Shown one piece after another: positions 27,667-37,251 of a DNA stretch of 64,000 nucleotides. A program made the translations under genes and the position numbers. Position 1 is the first letter of the stretch, and each line of letters starts with the position of its first letter. This DNA is from Bacillus sp. V5-8f (GTDB lineage: Bacteria; Bacillota; Bacilli; Bacillales; DSM-1321): assembly GCF_002863565.1 (NCBI RefSeq), contig NZ_PGUW01000010.1:1-64000 (forward strand), written 5' to 3'. Under the pieces are notes generated by a model that saw only the letters and a program-made list of their open reading frames with translations, ran no database searches and had not been told where the DNA came from.

Positions 27667-28752
27667 ATGAAGCATTGGAAGATTGCCTTGATTCCAGGTG
27701 ACGGAATCGGTCCAGAGGTAATTTCAGAAGGAGTAAGAGTATTGAAAGCAATTGAACAAATAGATTCCCAGCTTTCTTTCTCCTTTACGGAATTCCCTTG
27801 GGGATGCGAGTATTATGTAGAAAACGGCAAAATGATGGATGAAGACGGCATTACACAATTAAAAGAATTTGATGCGATCTATTTAGGGGCGGTAGGATTT
27901 CCGGGTGTTCCGGACCATATTTCTTTATGGGATTTGCTTTTGAAAATCCGTAAAGGTTTTGATCAGTATGTTAATATAAGGCCTATTAAACTACTGGATT
28001 CCACCTTAACGCCGTTAAAGAATAAAAGTGAAAAAGATATTGATTTTTTAGTCATCCGGGAAAACAGTGAAGGGGAATATGCGGGCGCCGGCGACTGGCT
28101 CTTCAAAGGAAAACCGGAAGAAGTTGTGCTGCAAACAGGCGTCTTTTCTCGAAAAGGGACTGAGCGGATAATTCGTTATGCTTTTGAAGAAGCTCGCAGG
28201 CAGCAAAAAACGTTAACCAGCATAAGCAAAGCAAATGCATTAAATTATTCTATGGTTTTTTGGGATGAGGTCTTTGAGGAAATTAGCAAGGAGTATCCTG
28301 ATGTTAAAACTTACTCTTACTTGGTGGACGCGGCAAGCCTCTATTTCGTCCTTCAGCCTGAAAGATTTGAAATTGTTGTAACCTCTAACTTATTTGGGGA
28401 TATTTTAACAGATCTTGGAGCAGCCATCACGGGAGGTTTGGGATTGGCTGCTGGGGCAAACATCAATCCTGAGCGTGAGTACCCGTCCATGTTTGAGCCT
28501 ATCCATGGATCAGCTCCGGATATTGCAGGAAAGGGCCTGGCCAATCCGCTTGCAGCGATTTGGTCCGTAAGCCAGATGATGGACTTTTTTGGAGAGGTCG
28601 AGTGGGGTGAAAGGATTTTAACAACCATACAGAAACTTCTCGCTAATAAGAAGGTTTTAACCCCTGATCTGGGCGGCACAGCTACGACGGAGATGGTGGG
28701 GGAAGAGTTTATTAAACGATTAAAGAAATCTACTGTCACCAGTCAAAGTTGA
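27667..28752 (+). CDS. Tartrate / D-malate dehydrogenase-type isocitrate-isopropylmalate dehydrogenase family enzyme
   Basis: A 361-residue NAD+-dependent beta-decarboxylating dehydrogenase. It opens with ALIPGDGIGPEV, and the motif VIRENSEGEYAGAGDW with the following FKGKPEEVVLQTGVFSRKG is typical of tartrate dehydrogenase/DmlA/YcsA proteins rather than LeuB. Metal ligands sit in NLFGDILTDLGAA, and the cofactor loop is PIHGSAPDIAGKG. AGGAGG lies seven bases before ATG 27667. It would convert tartrate or D-malate to a keto acid. It stands alone between the STAS gene and a methyltransferase. Confidence 0.85.
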   Translation: MKHWKIALIPGDGIGPEVISEGVRVLKAIEQIDSQLSFSFTEFPWGCEYYVENGKMMDEDGITQLKEFDAIYLGAVGFPGVPDHISLWDLLLKIRKGFDQYVNIRPIKLLDSTLTPLKNKSEKDIDFLVIRENSEGEYAGAGDWLFKGKPEEVVLQTGVFSRKGTERIIRYAFEEARRQQKTLTSISKANALNYSMVFWDEVFEEISKEYPDVKTYSYLVDAASLYFVLQPERFEIVVTSNLFGDILTDLGAAITGGLGLAAGANINPEREYPSMFEPIHGSAPDIAGKGLANPLAAIWSVSQMMDFFGEVEWGERILTTIQKLLANKKVLTPDLGGTATTEMVGEEFIKRLKKSTVTSQS

Positions 28753-29026
28753 ATAACCCATCGGAGAGAAGCGGCAAAAAGATATCAGGAATCCTAAAAA
28801 TCTTAAATGGATATACAACTGTTGAACATTTTCAGAGAGTTACATGTTAAAAGAACGGTGCTTTACCATGTTTTTTTGCCGCTTATGCAATTGTTAAAAA
28901 AATTGGGGAAGAAACTAAAGGTATATATTCAAGTACCGTGAAGAACAGGGCTGCCATTGGGCGGCCCATTGTGTTATGGAACTATCGGGAACTGGACAGG
29001 AAGGAACTGTGTTGGTCCCTTCTGAT

Positions 29027-29803
29027 TTATTCTTTAACCCCGATAACACGAATTCTTTTATAATCAGCTATCCAATGACCGTCTTTACATAATGTTTCTT
29101 TTAGATTGTTTTCTACTTCTTTTATGATGTAGTCTTTTTTACTTTCTGACATATCTCCAAAAAAGCCACTGCCGAACATTTCAATCCAATTCTTTAACCC
29201 ATCCTTACCGTCTAAAACAGTTGGTCTATCGTAGTGTTGAACAAAGAGGACCCTAAACCCTGTTTCTTCCATTAAAGAAGAATATTCACCGATACTTGGG
29301 AAATACCAAGGGAACTGTTCTGCTTTAAACTCTAGTCCTAATTCCTCCATTTGCTTAATTATTTCATCAGTTATCATTTGGACATTTCCCTTACCGCCAA
29401 ATTCTGCAACAAACCTTCCACCTTGCTTCAAGCTGTTGAAGATGCTAATTAGTGCTTTCTTTGCTGGTTTTACCCAATGTAGAGCGGCGTTCGAGAATAC
29501 CGCATCGAATTCGTTATCATATTCCAAGTCTGTTGCATCCCGTACCATAAACCTAATATTTGGGTACTTACTCGTAGCTTGCAAAATCATATTTTTTGAT
29601 TTATCGACACCCACAACATCCACTCTGCTATCATACAATTTCTTTGCCAGGTCTCCTGTTCCGCACCCCACATCAAGAATCTTCTCGCCCTCCTTTGGGG
29701 CTAATAATTCAACTAGGTCATTGCCGTATTTGGAAACAAACGAATGCTTCACATCATATAAATTTGGATTCCACGTATCCTTTGTGCTTTTCACTTTTTC
29801 CAT
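29027..29803 (-). CDS. Class I SAM-dependent methyltransferase
   Basis: A 258-residue methyltransferase. SAM-binding motif I is ILDVGCGTGDLA, the acidic residue after strand 2 is in VVGVDKSK, and motif IV is FDAVFSNAALHWV, as in trans-aconitate methyltransferase (Tam)-like enzymes. A GGCTTTGKG-like glycine-rich segment follows. ATG 29803 has AGGGAGAG upstream; a farther ATG at 29893 would add 30 residues without a ribosome-binding site. It is divergent from a LysR gene, which may regulate it. Confidence 0.85.
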   Translation of the reverse strand: MEKVKSTKDTWNPNLYDVKHSFVSKYGNDLVELLAPKEGEKILDVGCGTGDLAKKLYDSRVDVVGVDKSKNMILQATSKYPNIRFMVRDATDLEYDNEFDAVFSNAALHWVKPAKKALISIFNSLKQGGRFVAEFGGKGNVQMITDEIIKQMEELGLEFKAEQFPWYFPSIGEYSSLMEETGFRVLFVQHYDRPTVLDGKDGLKNWIEMFGSGFFGDMSESKKDYIIKEVENNLKETLCKDGHWIADYKRIRVIGVKE

Positions 29804-29948
29804 ATCAATCTCTCCCTTGATTAATAGATTGTATTCTCTTAAAGGTGTAGGTAATTTTTGGTTAATTCGATTATAATGGAAAGGGTTGTTCATGTTAATT
29901 AACTAAAAAAGGGGAAATTAATAACGAATTGTTATTAATGAGGATTAT

Positions 29949-30836
29949 ATGGATATTAAGTGGATAAAAACTTTTATTTTTGCGGCTGAGAATGAAAATT
30001 TTAGGAAAACATCTGAGCAACTTTATTTAACTCAACCCGCTGTAACGAAACACATTCAAAGGTTGGAAGAACATCTTAACGTTCAGTTGTTTGAAAGGGT
30101 AGGTAAAAAAGTTGCCCTGACACCGGCAGGCCATAAGTTTCTTTCTTTTGCGAGAGATCTCATCTCAAAATATGAGCAGGGAGTGACAGAATTTGATTCG
30201 TGGAAGGAAGGCTATAGTCGAAAGCTGATAATTGCTGCTGCTCCACAAATTGCTTCTTCATTTCTTCCTGATTTATTGCGAAATTTTATTGATGAACATC
30301 CAACGATAGAAGTGTTAATAAGTGTACTCAAATCTTATGATATATGCGAGGCAATCAGTGCAGGAAGAGCAGACGTAGGACTCACGAGAATTTTACCGAT
30401 ACAAGCTAATATAAACAGCGAGATTGTACACGAAGAGTCTGTGATTTTAGTTGGACCCCCTCAATGTAAAGAGGACTCTTCTTTTGATGAGCAAACAGTC
30501 CTGCATAAATACCGGCTAATAAGCCATAACCATCCAGATTATTGGGATAAACTTTTAAAGGATGTGAAGAGGCATTATCCGACTGTGAAAACGATGAAGG
30601 TTGACCAAGTGGAAGTGACAAAGCGTTTTATTGAAGTGGGTCTTGGCGTTTCCTATTTGCCCTATGCGATGGTGAAAGACGAAATAGGTGCGAAAAAGCT
30701 GGTTGAAATTCAACCGGATAAAATTGAACCACCAACATCCTCCACCTATGTATTAACGAAAGTAGAAACGGATGAAGTATCAATCTTTACTACGTTTTTA
30801 AAAGAAGCTTTGTCATATCAGATAAAAAAGCGATAA
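29949..30836 (+). CDS. LysR-family transcriptional regulator
   Basis: A 295-residue regulator. The N-terminal winged helix-turn-helix (residues 1-60: FRKTSEQLYLTQPAVTKHIQ, then LFERVGKKVALTPAG) is followed by a periplasmic-binding-like effector domain (IIAAAPQIASSFLPDLL). It is transcribed divergently from the methyltransferase with a 145-base gap from its start, the classical LysR arrangement, so it probably controls that gene and itself. The effector is unknown. Confidence 0.9.
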   Translation: MDIKWIKTFIFAAENENFRKTSEQLYLTQPAVTKHIQRLEEHLNVQLFERVGKKVALTPAGHKFLSFARDLISKYEQGVTEFDSWKEGYSRKLIIAAAPQIASSFLPDLLRNFIDEHPTIEVLISVLKSYDICEAISAGRADVGLTRILPIQANINSEIVHEESVILVGPPQCKEDSSFDEQTVLHKYRLISHNHPDYWDKLLKDVKRHYPTVKTMKVDQVEVTKRFIEVGLGVSYLPYAMVKDEIGAKKLVEIQPDKIEPPTSSTYVLTKVETDEVSIFTTFLKEALSYQIKKR

Positions 30837-31043
30837 CAATTTCACAACTTTTCGAAATGTAATATGGTCAAAAAGCTGTAGTACCACTCGCATTGCTCTT
30901 GTATTCAAAATCTCTAGACAGGCACGTATATGACGGTTTTTATTTATGTGTCAATGGCAATTATTTTGTTTTGCTATTATTCTTTCAGCCATTTATAATT
31001 CTTCTAGGAATGCAAAAAAGACCATGTCGAAAGGACCAGAACA

Positions 31044-31322
31044 ATGAACATCAAGAACGCAGAAACGTTTCAGAATATTACAATAAATGAATTGAAGGAT
31101 TTATTATTCACATACATATCTCCCTTTAAAGACATGGTCATTACGACTCCGACTCAAGAATTCAACTTGAGTAAGGCGAAATCCATTAAACTTTTACTGA
31201 AGCAGCTATCAAAGGATCAACTAAAAGAACTAATCCTGCAATTGGAGCTTTTACAATCAAAAAATATGAAGGATACGATGTATCTGAAGTACATCCTTAC
31301 GGCGATCCTCTTCACATTATAG
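31044..31322 (+). CDS. Small hypothetical protein
   Basis: A 92-residue open frame, Lys/Leu rich, predicted mostly helical (LSKAKSIKLLLKQLSKDQLKELILQLELLQ). The ribosome-binding site is weak (AGGACC). It is followed by a strong terminator and may be a small phage-type gene next to the replication module; it could also be spurious. I recognise no family. Confidence 0.35.
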   Translation: MNIKNAETFQNITINELKDLLFTYISPFKDMVITTPTQEFNLSKAKSIKLLLKQLSKDQLKELILQLELLQSKNMKDTMYLKYILTAILFTL

Positions 31323-31402
31323 ATGGAAGCTCAATTTATACAGACACAAAAATCAGGTTACATAGTAAAACCGGAACCTATAAGAATGAAAAATGTAAAT
31401 AC

Positions 31403-31451
31403 ACCAACCGATTCTGGAACTTGACTACCAGTTTTTCGGTTGGTTTTTTTG
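31403..31451 (+). terminator. Intrinsic terminator
   Basis: ACCAACCGA (31403-31411) pairs with TCGGTTGGT (31436-31444), then TTTTTTT. It separates the region from the phage replication module. Confidence 0.75.
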
Positions 31452-31595
31452 TTTTTAGAATTTTTATTTACTCAGCATGCTACTTTTGCTCCATTCGGAT
31501 GTATATAAAAAGCAAAGGATGAACCAATCGAACAATATATTTTGGTTACTCGTTTTGGGTGTCTAGCTACTTACATTTTAGGAGGAATCGTTTCT

Positions 31596-32351
31596 ATGAG
31601 TCATTTAATTATTGAAGACAAAACGCTTCTAATCATTACGTCCTTGGCAGTGAAAATTGGGTTAAACGAAGCAGTCATGCTACAGCAGGTTCATTACTGG
31701 CTTTCGAAAAGCCAACATTGGATTGAAGGGAGAAAGTGGGTTTATAACACTTATGAAGACTGGCATAAGCAGATGCCGTTTTGGTCTGTTAGTACGATTA
31801 AGAGGACAGTGAAGGTACTAGAGAAATCGGGTTACTTAATTTCCGAGAGATTTAATCATTCAAGGATGGATCAGACGAAGTGGTACACGATTGACTATGA
31901 AAAGCTGGCTGATGTGGCAAGAGAGACAGGAGAGGTCCAGGTTGACTCTTTAGAGGATCAGGAAGAATTCGTGTTTGAACAGGAAAGATCCGTTGAAGGG
32001 AGCACAATGACCAACCCAATACCAGAGAGTACTTCAGAGAATACTTCAAAGAAAAAAGATATATTGCCGATTATCGAGATAATCGCCTACCTAAACAGAA
32101 AAGCCAATACGGCTTACAGACCGAATTCCAGAAAAACGAGAAAATTTATTACCGCAAGATTTAGGGATGGTTTTACCTTGGAAGATTTTAAAAAAGTGAT
32201 TGACCTGAAAACGGCAGAATGGTTAAAGGATCCCAAATGGAACAAATATCTCAGGCCTGAAACATTATTCGGCACAAAATTTGAATCGTATTTAAATCAA
32301 AAGCCAGAAAGGAAAAGGATGAGAGAGGAGGATTTGGACTTACATGACTAA
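31596..32351 (+). CDS. Phage-type replication initiator / replisome organizer
   Basis: A 251-residue protein. The N-terminal half is a winged helix (AVMLQQVHYWLSKS, then WSVSTIKRTVKVLEKSGYL) as in phage replisome organizers of the DnaD/gp38 type. The C-terminal domain has the conserved phage signature TRKFITARFRDGFTLEDFKKVI and YLRPETLFGTKFESYLNQ. AGGAGGA sits nine bases before ATG 31596. It overlaps the helicase-loader gene by eight bases. The set initiator-loader-helicase mirrors SPP1 genes 38-39-40. Confidence 0.85.
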   Translation: MSHLIIEDKTLLIITSLAVKIGLNEAVMLQQVHYWLSKSQHWIEGRKWVYNTYEDWHKQMPFWSVSTIKRTVKVLEKSGYLISERFNHSRMDQTKWYTIDYEKLADVARETGEVQVDSLEDQEEFVFEQERSVEGSTMTNPIPESTSENTSKKKDILPIIEIIAYLNRKANTAYRPNSRKTRKFITARFRDGFTLEDFKKVIDLKTAEWLKDPKWNKYLRPETLFGTKFESYLNQKPERKRMREEDLDLHD

Positions 32352-32679
32352 GAGAGAGCTGTTTACTTTACTGGATTTAATTACAGAGTATTACGACCAA
32401 TTTGAAGTGGATCAAAAAAAGGTGGATTCCTGGCATGAAGCGTTGCGGGCTTACTCCTTCGAAAAAGTGAAGGAAAATACCCTTGCTTTCGTTACTACTT
32501 CTCCTTATCCACCCAAAATATCGGATCTTGTGGGAGGCAATCCGGTTGCTTCTAGATATGTCCCTGATGATAAGGAAACCGTTGTCGTTCTTTACACCCG
32601 TGAAAAGCCGGCATCAGAGGAAGTTATTCAGGAAGAGTTGGCGAAAATGAGACAGATCCTTGGCATCAGGAGGGGGTGA
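32344..32679 (+). CDS. Phage replicative helicase loader/inhibitor (G39P-like)
   Basis: A 111-residue protein matching SPP1 G39P-type loaders in size and place. The helical N-terminal domain has FTLLDLITEYYDQFEVDQKKVDSWHEAL; SPYPPKISDLV then starts a disordered tail. Such proteins bind the DnaB-type helicase and deliver it to the origin-bound initiator. It overlaps the initiator gene and abuts the helicase gene. Confidence 0.75.
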   Translation: MTKRELFTLLDLITEYYDQFEVDQKKVDSWHEALRAYSFEKVKENTLAFVTTSPYPPKISDLVGGNPVASRYVPDDKETVVVLYTREKPASEEVIQEELAKMRQILGIRRG

Positions 32680-32684
32680 CGATT

Positions 32685-34001
32685 ATGGATGCTTGGGGGT
32701 TATACAATCAGGAAGCGGAAGAAGCAGTGGTTGGGGCTTTGTTTTTGGAGGAGGATTTGATTAAGGAGTGCGCTTTAACGCCAGACCATTTTTATTTCAC
32801 CAGGCTGAAACGAATTCTCTGGGCGATGAAGCGACTGGATGAAAAAGGAAAACCGGTTGATGTCATCTCGGTTGTGGAGCAAATCGGCCCGCATAATCTT
32901 GAGAAGATCGGCGGCATAGGCTATCTTACTGATTTGGCAGGGAGTGTCCCTTCCACGGCGAATTTCAGCTTCTACCAGAACACGGTGCTGGAGTATTTTC
33001 AAAAAAGAAAGGCAGTCGAGATTGCAGACAGATTGATCCAGGAAGCAAAAACAGAAGACATTGGCAGTACGATTCAAAAGGGGATTCAAGAGCTTATGGC
33101 GATTAGTCAGGCGGAAACGGGGGAAGAGAGCGGAAGCATTTTTGCATCTCTATCCGATATCTACCATGAATGTGAGCTGGAGCATGGGGATGTAACTGGA
33201 ATCCCTTCCGGCTTCCAGAAGCTGGATCAGCTTACAGGCGGGTTTCAGGAGTCAGATTTTATTGTTATCGGTGCCCGTCCCAGCGTCGGAAAGACAGCAT
33301 TTGCCTTAAATATCGCAGCCCACGCAGCTAAAGAACATCTTTCACTTGTTTTTTCACTCGAAATGGCAAAAAAGCAGCTTCTAAAACGGGCAGCGAGCTT
33401 CCTCGGAAACATCAGTACGCAGCGAATGAGAAATCCGAGAAAATTTTTTCAAAACGAGGACTGGGTGAATCTATCGGAGGCGATGGGGAGGCTCTCGCAA
33501 ACCAATCTCCAAATTTATGACAGGGCGGGAATGGATATGGGGTATATCTGGTCCCAGGTTCGTAGGATGAGAAAGGCGTATGGGGATGAGGAGAAGATCT
33601 TAGTGGTGATCGACTATCTGCAGCTGATTGTAGGGGACCCCAAGCACAAGCAAAATCGGCATGCAGAAATCAGCGGGATCAGCCGGGACCTGAAGCATAT
33701 GGCGAGAGAGTTGAATGTGACGGTGATTGCTCTTTCCCAGCTTAGCCGCGGTGTAGAAAGCCGGCAGGACAAAAGGCCGATGCTATCAGATTTGCGTGAG
33801 AGTGGACAAATTGAGCAGGATGCGGATCTGATCGCTTTTCTTTATCGCGACGATTATTACAACAGGGATAGTGAAAAAGATAATCTGGTGGAGGTGATCC
33901 TGGCAAAACAGAGGAATGGTCCGATCGGGACGGTGAAGCTTGCGTTTCATAAGGAATATGGGAGGTTTGAAGAGGCGAATTCAACATTCAATCTATTATG
34001 A
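32685..34001 (+). CDS. Phage-type replicative DNA helicase (DnaB/G40P-like)
   Basis: A 438-residue hexameric helicase. The N-terminal primase-interaction domain (NQEAEEAVVGALFLEEDLI) and the RecA-like motor (Walker A GARPSVGKTA, Walker B ILVVIDYLQL, and LSQLSRGVESRQDKRP) are complete. ATG 32685 is eight bases after AGGAGGGGG. It is too phage-like in context to be the host dnaC; the host helicase gene is usually with rplI. It forms an operon with the initiator and loader. Confidence 0.88.
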   Translation: MDAWGLYNQEAEEAVVGALFLEEDLIKECALTPDHFYFTRLKRILWAMKRLDEKGKPVDVISVVEQIGPHNLEKIGGIGYLTDLAGSVPSTANFSFYQNTVLEYFQKRKAVEIADRLIQEAKTEDIGSTIQKGIQELMAISQAETGEESGSIFASLSDIYHECELEHGDVTGIPSGFQKLDQLTGGFQESDFIVIGARPSVGKTAFALNIAAHAAKEHLSLVFSLEMAKKQLLKRAASFLGNISTQRMRNPRKFFQNEDWVNLSEAMGRLSQTNLQIYDRAGMDMGYIWSQVRRMRKAYGDEEKILVVIDYLQLIVGDPKHKQNRHAEISGISRDLKHMARELNVTVIALSQLSRGVESRQDKRPMLSDLRESGQIEQDADLIAFLYRDDYYNRDSEKDNLVEVILAKQRNGPIGTVKLAFHKEYGRFEEANSTFNLL

Positions 34002-34036
34002 TCAGAACACACAATTCCAATAAGGAAGTCCAATGC

Positions 34037-34252
34037 ATGAAAACAGAAAAAGAGAAGATGCTGGCCGGAGAGATGTACAATGCTGCTGATCCGGTATTAG
34101 TAAAAGAACGTGAGGAAGCAAGGGGAAAGGTTAGACTATATAAGCAAACTTTAGAAACCGAAGGAGACACACGGGCTAGATTATTAAAGGAATTGCTCGG
34201 TTCAACTGGAGAAAACATTCTTGGAAGTAGCAATTACAAGCTTGATTACTAG
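34037..34252 (+). pseudogene. Truncated maltose/galactoside O-acetyltransferase
   Basis: ATG 34037 starts KTEKEKMLAGEMYNAADP, the canonical N-terminal domain of Maa-type hexapeptide acetyltransferases. Homology runs only to about residue 58 (LLKELLGSTGENI) and the whole left-handed beta-helix is missing. It is a stump left next to the phage replication genes. Confidence 0.7.
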
Positions 34253-34790
34253 GTTCCATTATGAAAGAAGTACTAAAGTAACTAAGGAACGTCTAAAAAT
34301 TCAAAAAGGTATTTTCATAAGTGGAAAATATGGAGTCATTGCATACCTGATAGAAATGTTTGAAATCAACAAACTGGGCAGGATAAAAATATAATATTCA
34401 GCTTCACGTGGATAAAATAACTTAGGGCGAAATTCAAAGTCGGTGTAATGGTTCTAAGTGTATATAGCCGTGAACGGCGTGCGTGGAAAGTATCGATTGT
34501 TTTCAGGCATAGATGGTGATCAAGTGCGCTCTCGCCGCCGTACACCTATACGTCTAGCGGCTGTAGAAGCTAAACGAGGATTATTGGATCTTTATACCAA
34601 GAGGAAAAGGAGAGGGCTAATGACTTTAAGATTGGGAGTGAAACATCCCTCGCAAACCATAAAAGGTATGGAAGCAGCGTTTCGAGTTTGGCCCTCAACA
34701 GTAATGATGAATCGAAACGTATTTCACACGAACCGACAATGCTGGTCCGGAACCAGCGATAGATTGAAGCGAAAGTGCAAAGATATTTAG
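34253..34790 (+). other. Low-information region with an unassigned open frame
   Basis: An open frame at 34458-34790 is Arg/Lys rich (RKYRL-, RSRRRTPIRLAAVEAKRG-like segments) but has no recognisable family or ribosome-binding site. I consider it decayed or spurious. Nothing else is seen here. Confidence 0.3.
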
Positions 34791-34803
34791 GGAGGTTCAA
34801 GCA

Positions 34804-35661
34804 ATGCCAGAATGGGTGAATGTAGTGTTACGCGCAGTGTTTTTCCTTATTGTTCTTTTTTTAATCACGAAGTTGCTTGGTAAAAAGCAAATATCCCAGC
34901 TTTCTTTTTTTGAATATGTGAATGGAATTACGATAGGGAGTATTGGGGCAGAAATGGTGACCGGACTAGAGCACAGGATACTTATTGGAGTGTTGGCCAT
35001 TGTAACGTTTGCGGCCGTCCCCTTTGCCGTTGGCTTTATTTCTTTAAAGAACAGACCATTCCGGAATTTTGTGGAAGGGAAAGGTTCTATTTTTATTAAA
35101 GACGGCAAAATCATGGAGGATAATTTAAGAAAGGAAAGATACACAACGGACGAGTTACTGGAATTGCTCCGAAAACGCAATGTTTTTCAGGTCTCCGATG
35201 TAGAGTTTGCGGTTTTAGAACCAACGGGAGATTTGAATGTTTTGTTAAAAAAAGAAAATCAACCGATAACAGCAAAAGATTTGAAATTAACTGTTGCGCC
35301 AGTGAAGGAACCCCAGACTGTCATTATGGATGGGGAATTATTGGAAGAACCTATGTTTTCAACAGGACGAAGTACAGAGTGGTTATACAATGAACTGGAA
35401 AAACAAGGGGTCACATTAGAAGATGTCTTTCTGGGACAAATAAACTCGTTTGGAGAACTATCAGTTGACCTTTTTGATGATCAACTTCAGGTTTCCTCTT
35501 CTCATGAAAGATCGTTACTTTATGCGACAATGAAAAAATGCCAGGCCGACCTTGAGTTATTTGCATTAAAAACGAAGGATAAGGACGCAAAGGACTCTTT
35601 TGAGGAGAGTAGTAAAAAGTTACAAGAAGCGATTAATAAAATTGCATCCATTAGTAAATAA
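34804..35661 (+). CDS. DUF421 / YetF-family membrane protein
   Basis: A 285-residue protein of the YetF/YrbG/YkjA group. It has three N-terminal membrane helices (about 7-25, 35-52, 58-78) and a cytoplasmic region with two YetF domains: FIKDGKIMEDNLRKERYTTDELL followed by the QVSDVEFAVLEPTGDLNVL signature. GGGAGG precedes ATG 34804. The family is common in spore formers and linked to membrane/spore properties; its molecular role is unknown. Confidence 0.88.
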   Translation: MPEWVNVVLRAVFFLIVLFLITKLLGKKQISQLSFFEYVNGITIGSIGAEMVTGLEHRILIGVLAIVTFAAVPFAVGFISLKNRPFRNFVEGKGSIFIKDGKIMEDNLRKERYTTDELLELLRKRNVFQVSDVEFAVLEPTGDLNVLLKKENQPITAKDLKLTVAPVKEPQTVIMDGELLEEPMFSTGRSTEWLYNELEKQGVTLEDVFLGQINSFGELSVDLFDDQLQVSSSHERSLLYATMKKCQADLELFALKTKDKDAKDSFEESSKKLQEAINKIASISK

Positions 35662-35672
35662 ACATGATTCAA

Positions 35673-35725
35673 ATTGAGGCTGCCATAGAGCGGCTTTTTC
35701 TTGTTGTCTAACGAGTCGTTAGTTA
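35673..35725. repeat. Dispersed intergenic repeat, copy A (partial)
   Basis: GAGGCTGCCAT...GCGGCTTTTTC followed by CTAACGAGTCGTTAG. It shares its two core motifs with copies at 35821, 44845 and 46544. The GGCTGCC/GGCGGC-like hairpin with T-run may also terminate the DUF421 gene. Confidence 0.5.
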
Positions 35726-35820
35726 AAGAACCCGTTTGAAAAAATACACACAGTACGGTTGATTGCCATGTTTACATCCGGAAGAATTACTTCATACATT
35801 GCAACTATAGTTTGTGAATG

Positions 35821-35905
35821 TTGTACTTAAACTAAAGGGTTCGTTACTTCAAGATCACGGCTACCATAGCGGCTTTTTTAGAGAGCTAACGGGACAGTTT
35901 AGCTT
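35821..35905. repeat. Dispersed intergenic repeat, copy B
   Basis: TTGTACTTAAACTAAAGGGT, then TTCGTTACTT, CACGGCTACCATAGCGGCTTTTTT and GCTAACGGGACAGTTTAG. It has the same order of modules as copy D at 46544-46629. Confidence 0.6.
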
Positions 35906-36275
35906 AGTATCACCTATAACAATTTCAATACAAAAAATTGGATCCGTTGACTCATTAATAATGTCATCCGGGACATGATATTAACTGAGATTAAACCATT
36001 CTTCCTAGTGAAGTTACTTAAGAAGAAACAATGCTCGGGTATTGACAATACAAGGAAACTAGTTCGTTACAATAGAAAAATTATTGAGTTTCCTATTGAC
36101 TAAAACTAAATGAAAACTATGTGTAATGTGTACGATTCCACCTGTTCAAAATAATAACCATCCCAAAGGTGGGGGCTGATATGGTCCAGCTTGCTGTTTA
36201 CGATAGTATCATCCGTATTCTAACACATGGAAAGCACATTGCTTTTATTGCTAACAGATATGCGAGGTAATTGAT

Positions 36276-36773
36276 ATGAACAAAAACAAACAGATGCAAA
36301 CGGATCGGAATTTAACTCTGTTGATATGGAAAATGGCAATTGGAAGTGCGTTATCTTGGGAATTGGCTAGCCTGTTTGGTTCAAAACATCCCTATCTGGC
36401 GCCACTTTCGATTATCCTATGCCTACAAAACACAGTGAATAAAACAATTAAACTGGCTATCCGTCGGATCATCGGAACTGTCATAGGTGTATCGGTCAGT
36501 GTCATTATTGCAAGTCATATGAGTGTACACGGGTGGACACTGGGATTAATGATCTTAATCGGTTCCTATATTGGTAAATGGTTAACCGTAGATAAAATTG
36601 TATTGCATCAGGTCGCTTTAACGATCCTATTCGTTTTTGTATTTGAACATCAAACCAAACAGTACCCCCTGGACAGGCTTCGGGATACCGCCATAGGAGT
36701 TATCATTGCTATATTGCTTCAATTTTTGTTGTTTCCTAGATTTAAAAGTAGTGATAGCGTTAAAATATTTTAA
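36276..36773 (+). CDS. FUSC-family membrane protein (aromatic acid exporter-like), short
   Basis: A 165-residue protein with about five membrane segments. It matches the membrane half of FUSC/ArAE aromatic-acid exporters (YLAPLSIILCLQNTVNKTIKLAIRRIIGTVIGV). Full exporters carry a C-terminal cytoplasmic domain that is absent here. A second frame stays open past the stop to about 36855, so either it is a genuine short form or a frameshift truncated it. AATTG-ATATG start context is weak. The gap 35906-36275 holds no gene. Confidence 0.7.
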   Translation: MNKNKQMQTDRNLTLLIWKMAIGSALSWELASLFGSKHPYLAPLSIILCLQNTVNKTIKLAIRRIIGTVIGVSVSVIIASHMSVHGWTLGLMILIGSYIGKWLTVDKIVLHQVALTILFVFVFEHQTKQYPLDRLRDTAIGVIIAILLQFLLFPRFKSSDSVKIF

Positions 36774-36894
36774 TGATTCCCGAATACCCTATGTAAACGT
36801 ATGGCAAGAAACGGTGCTATTTAACATGACAGATCTGATGGCATCAGTCGTATAATGATTGTCCGCAAGAAACAACTTGCTGCAGTCTTCGAAA

Positions 36895-36930
36895 AAAAAG
36901 GCCCGGGTTGGAACCCGGGCCTTTTTGGAG
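36895..36930. terminator. Very strong bidirectional terminator
   Basis: A perfect 15-bp stem: AAAAAGGCCCGGGTT (36895-36909), GG loop, AACCCGGGCCTTTTT (36912-36926). A/T tracts flank it on both sides. The following 36931-37251 contains no recognised gene. Confidence 0.85.
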
Positions 36931-37251
36931 GCATTCGAACCAAATATCACGAAGAAGAACTGGAAGCCAATCCCATGCTGCCCTTTTACTTTATCTTTAT
37001 ATATGCTTCTTGTACTAATTATCACCCACGCAAAATATATATATCTAAACTATCAGGAAAAAGTGCATGCTTAATGCCCGTCGGTGGAATATCAAGGCAC
37101 CCTTGTATAATTGCAAAATCAAAGAATGAGATTTGGAGGCCAGTTCTGCATTCGGTTAGAAAGGCTTGTTTTTTATGCTTGAAGATATAATTCTGTTTCA
37201 TGCAGGAAATCCTTTGAAACGGCAATCATTCTTATGCATGGAGGCTGGATT

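Noticed and set aside
32685-34001. Host replicative helicase DnaC
   Set aside because: It is directly coupled to a phage-type initiator and loader and is not next to rplI, so the phage-type copy is more likely.
36855-37190. Open frames across 36.85-37.2 kb
   Set aside because: They run through the perfect terminator hairpin at 36895-36926 and have no family or start signal.
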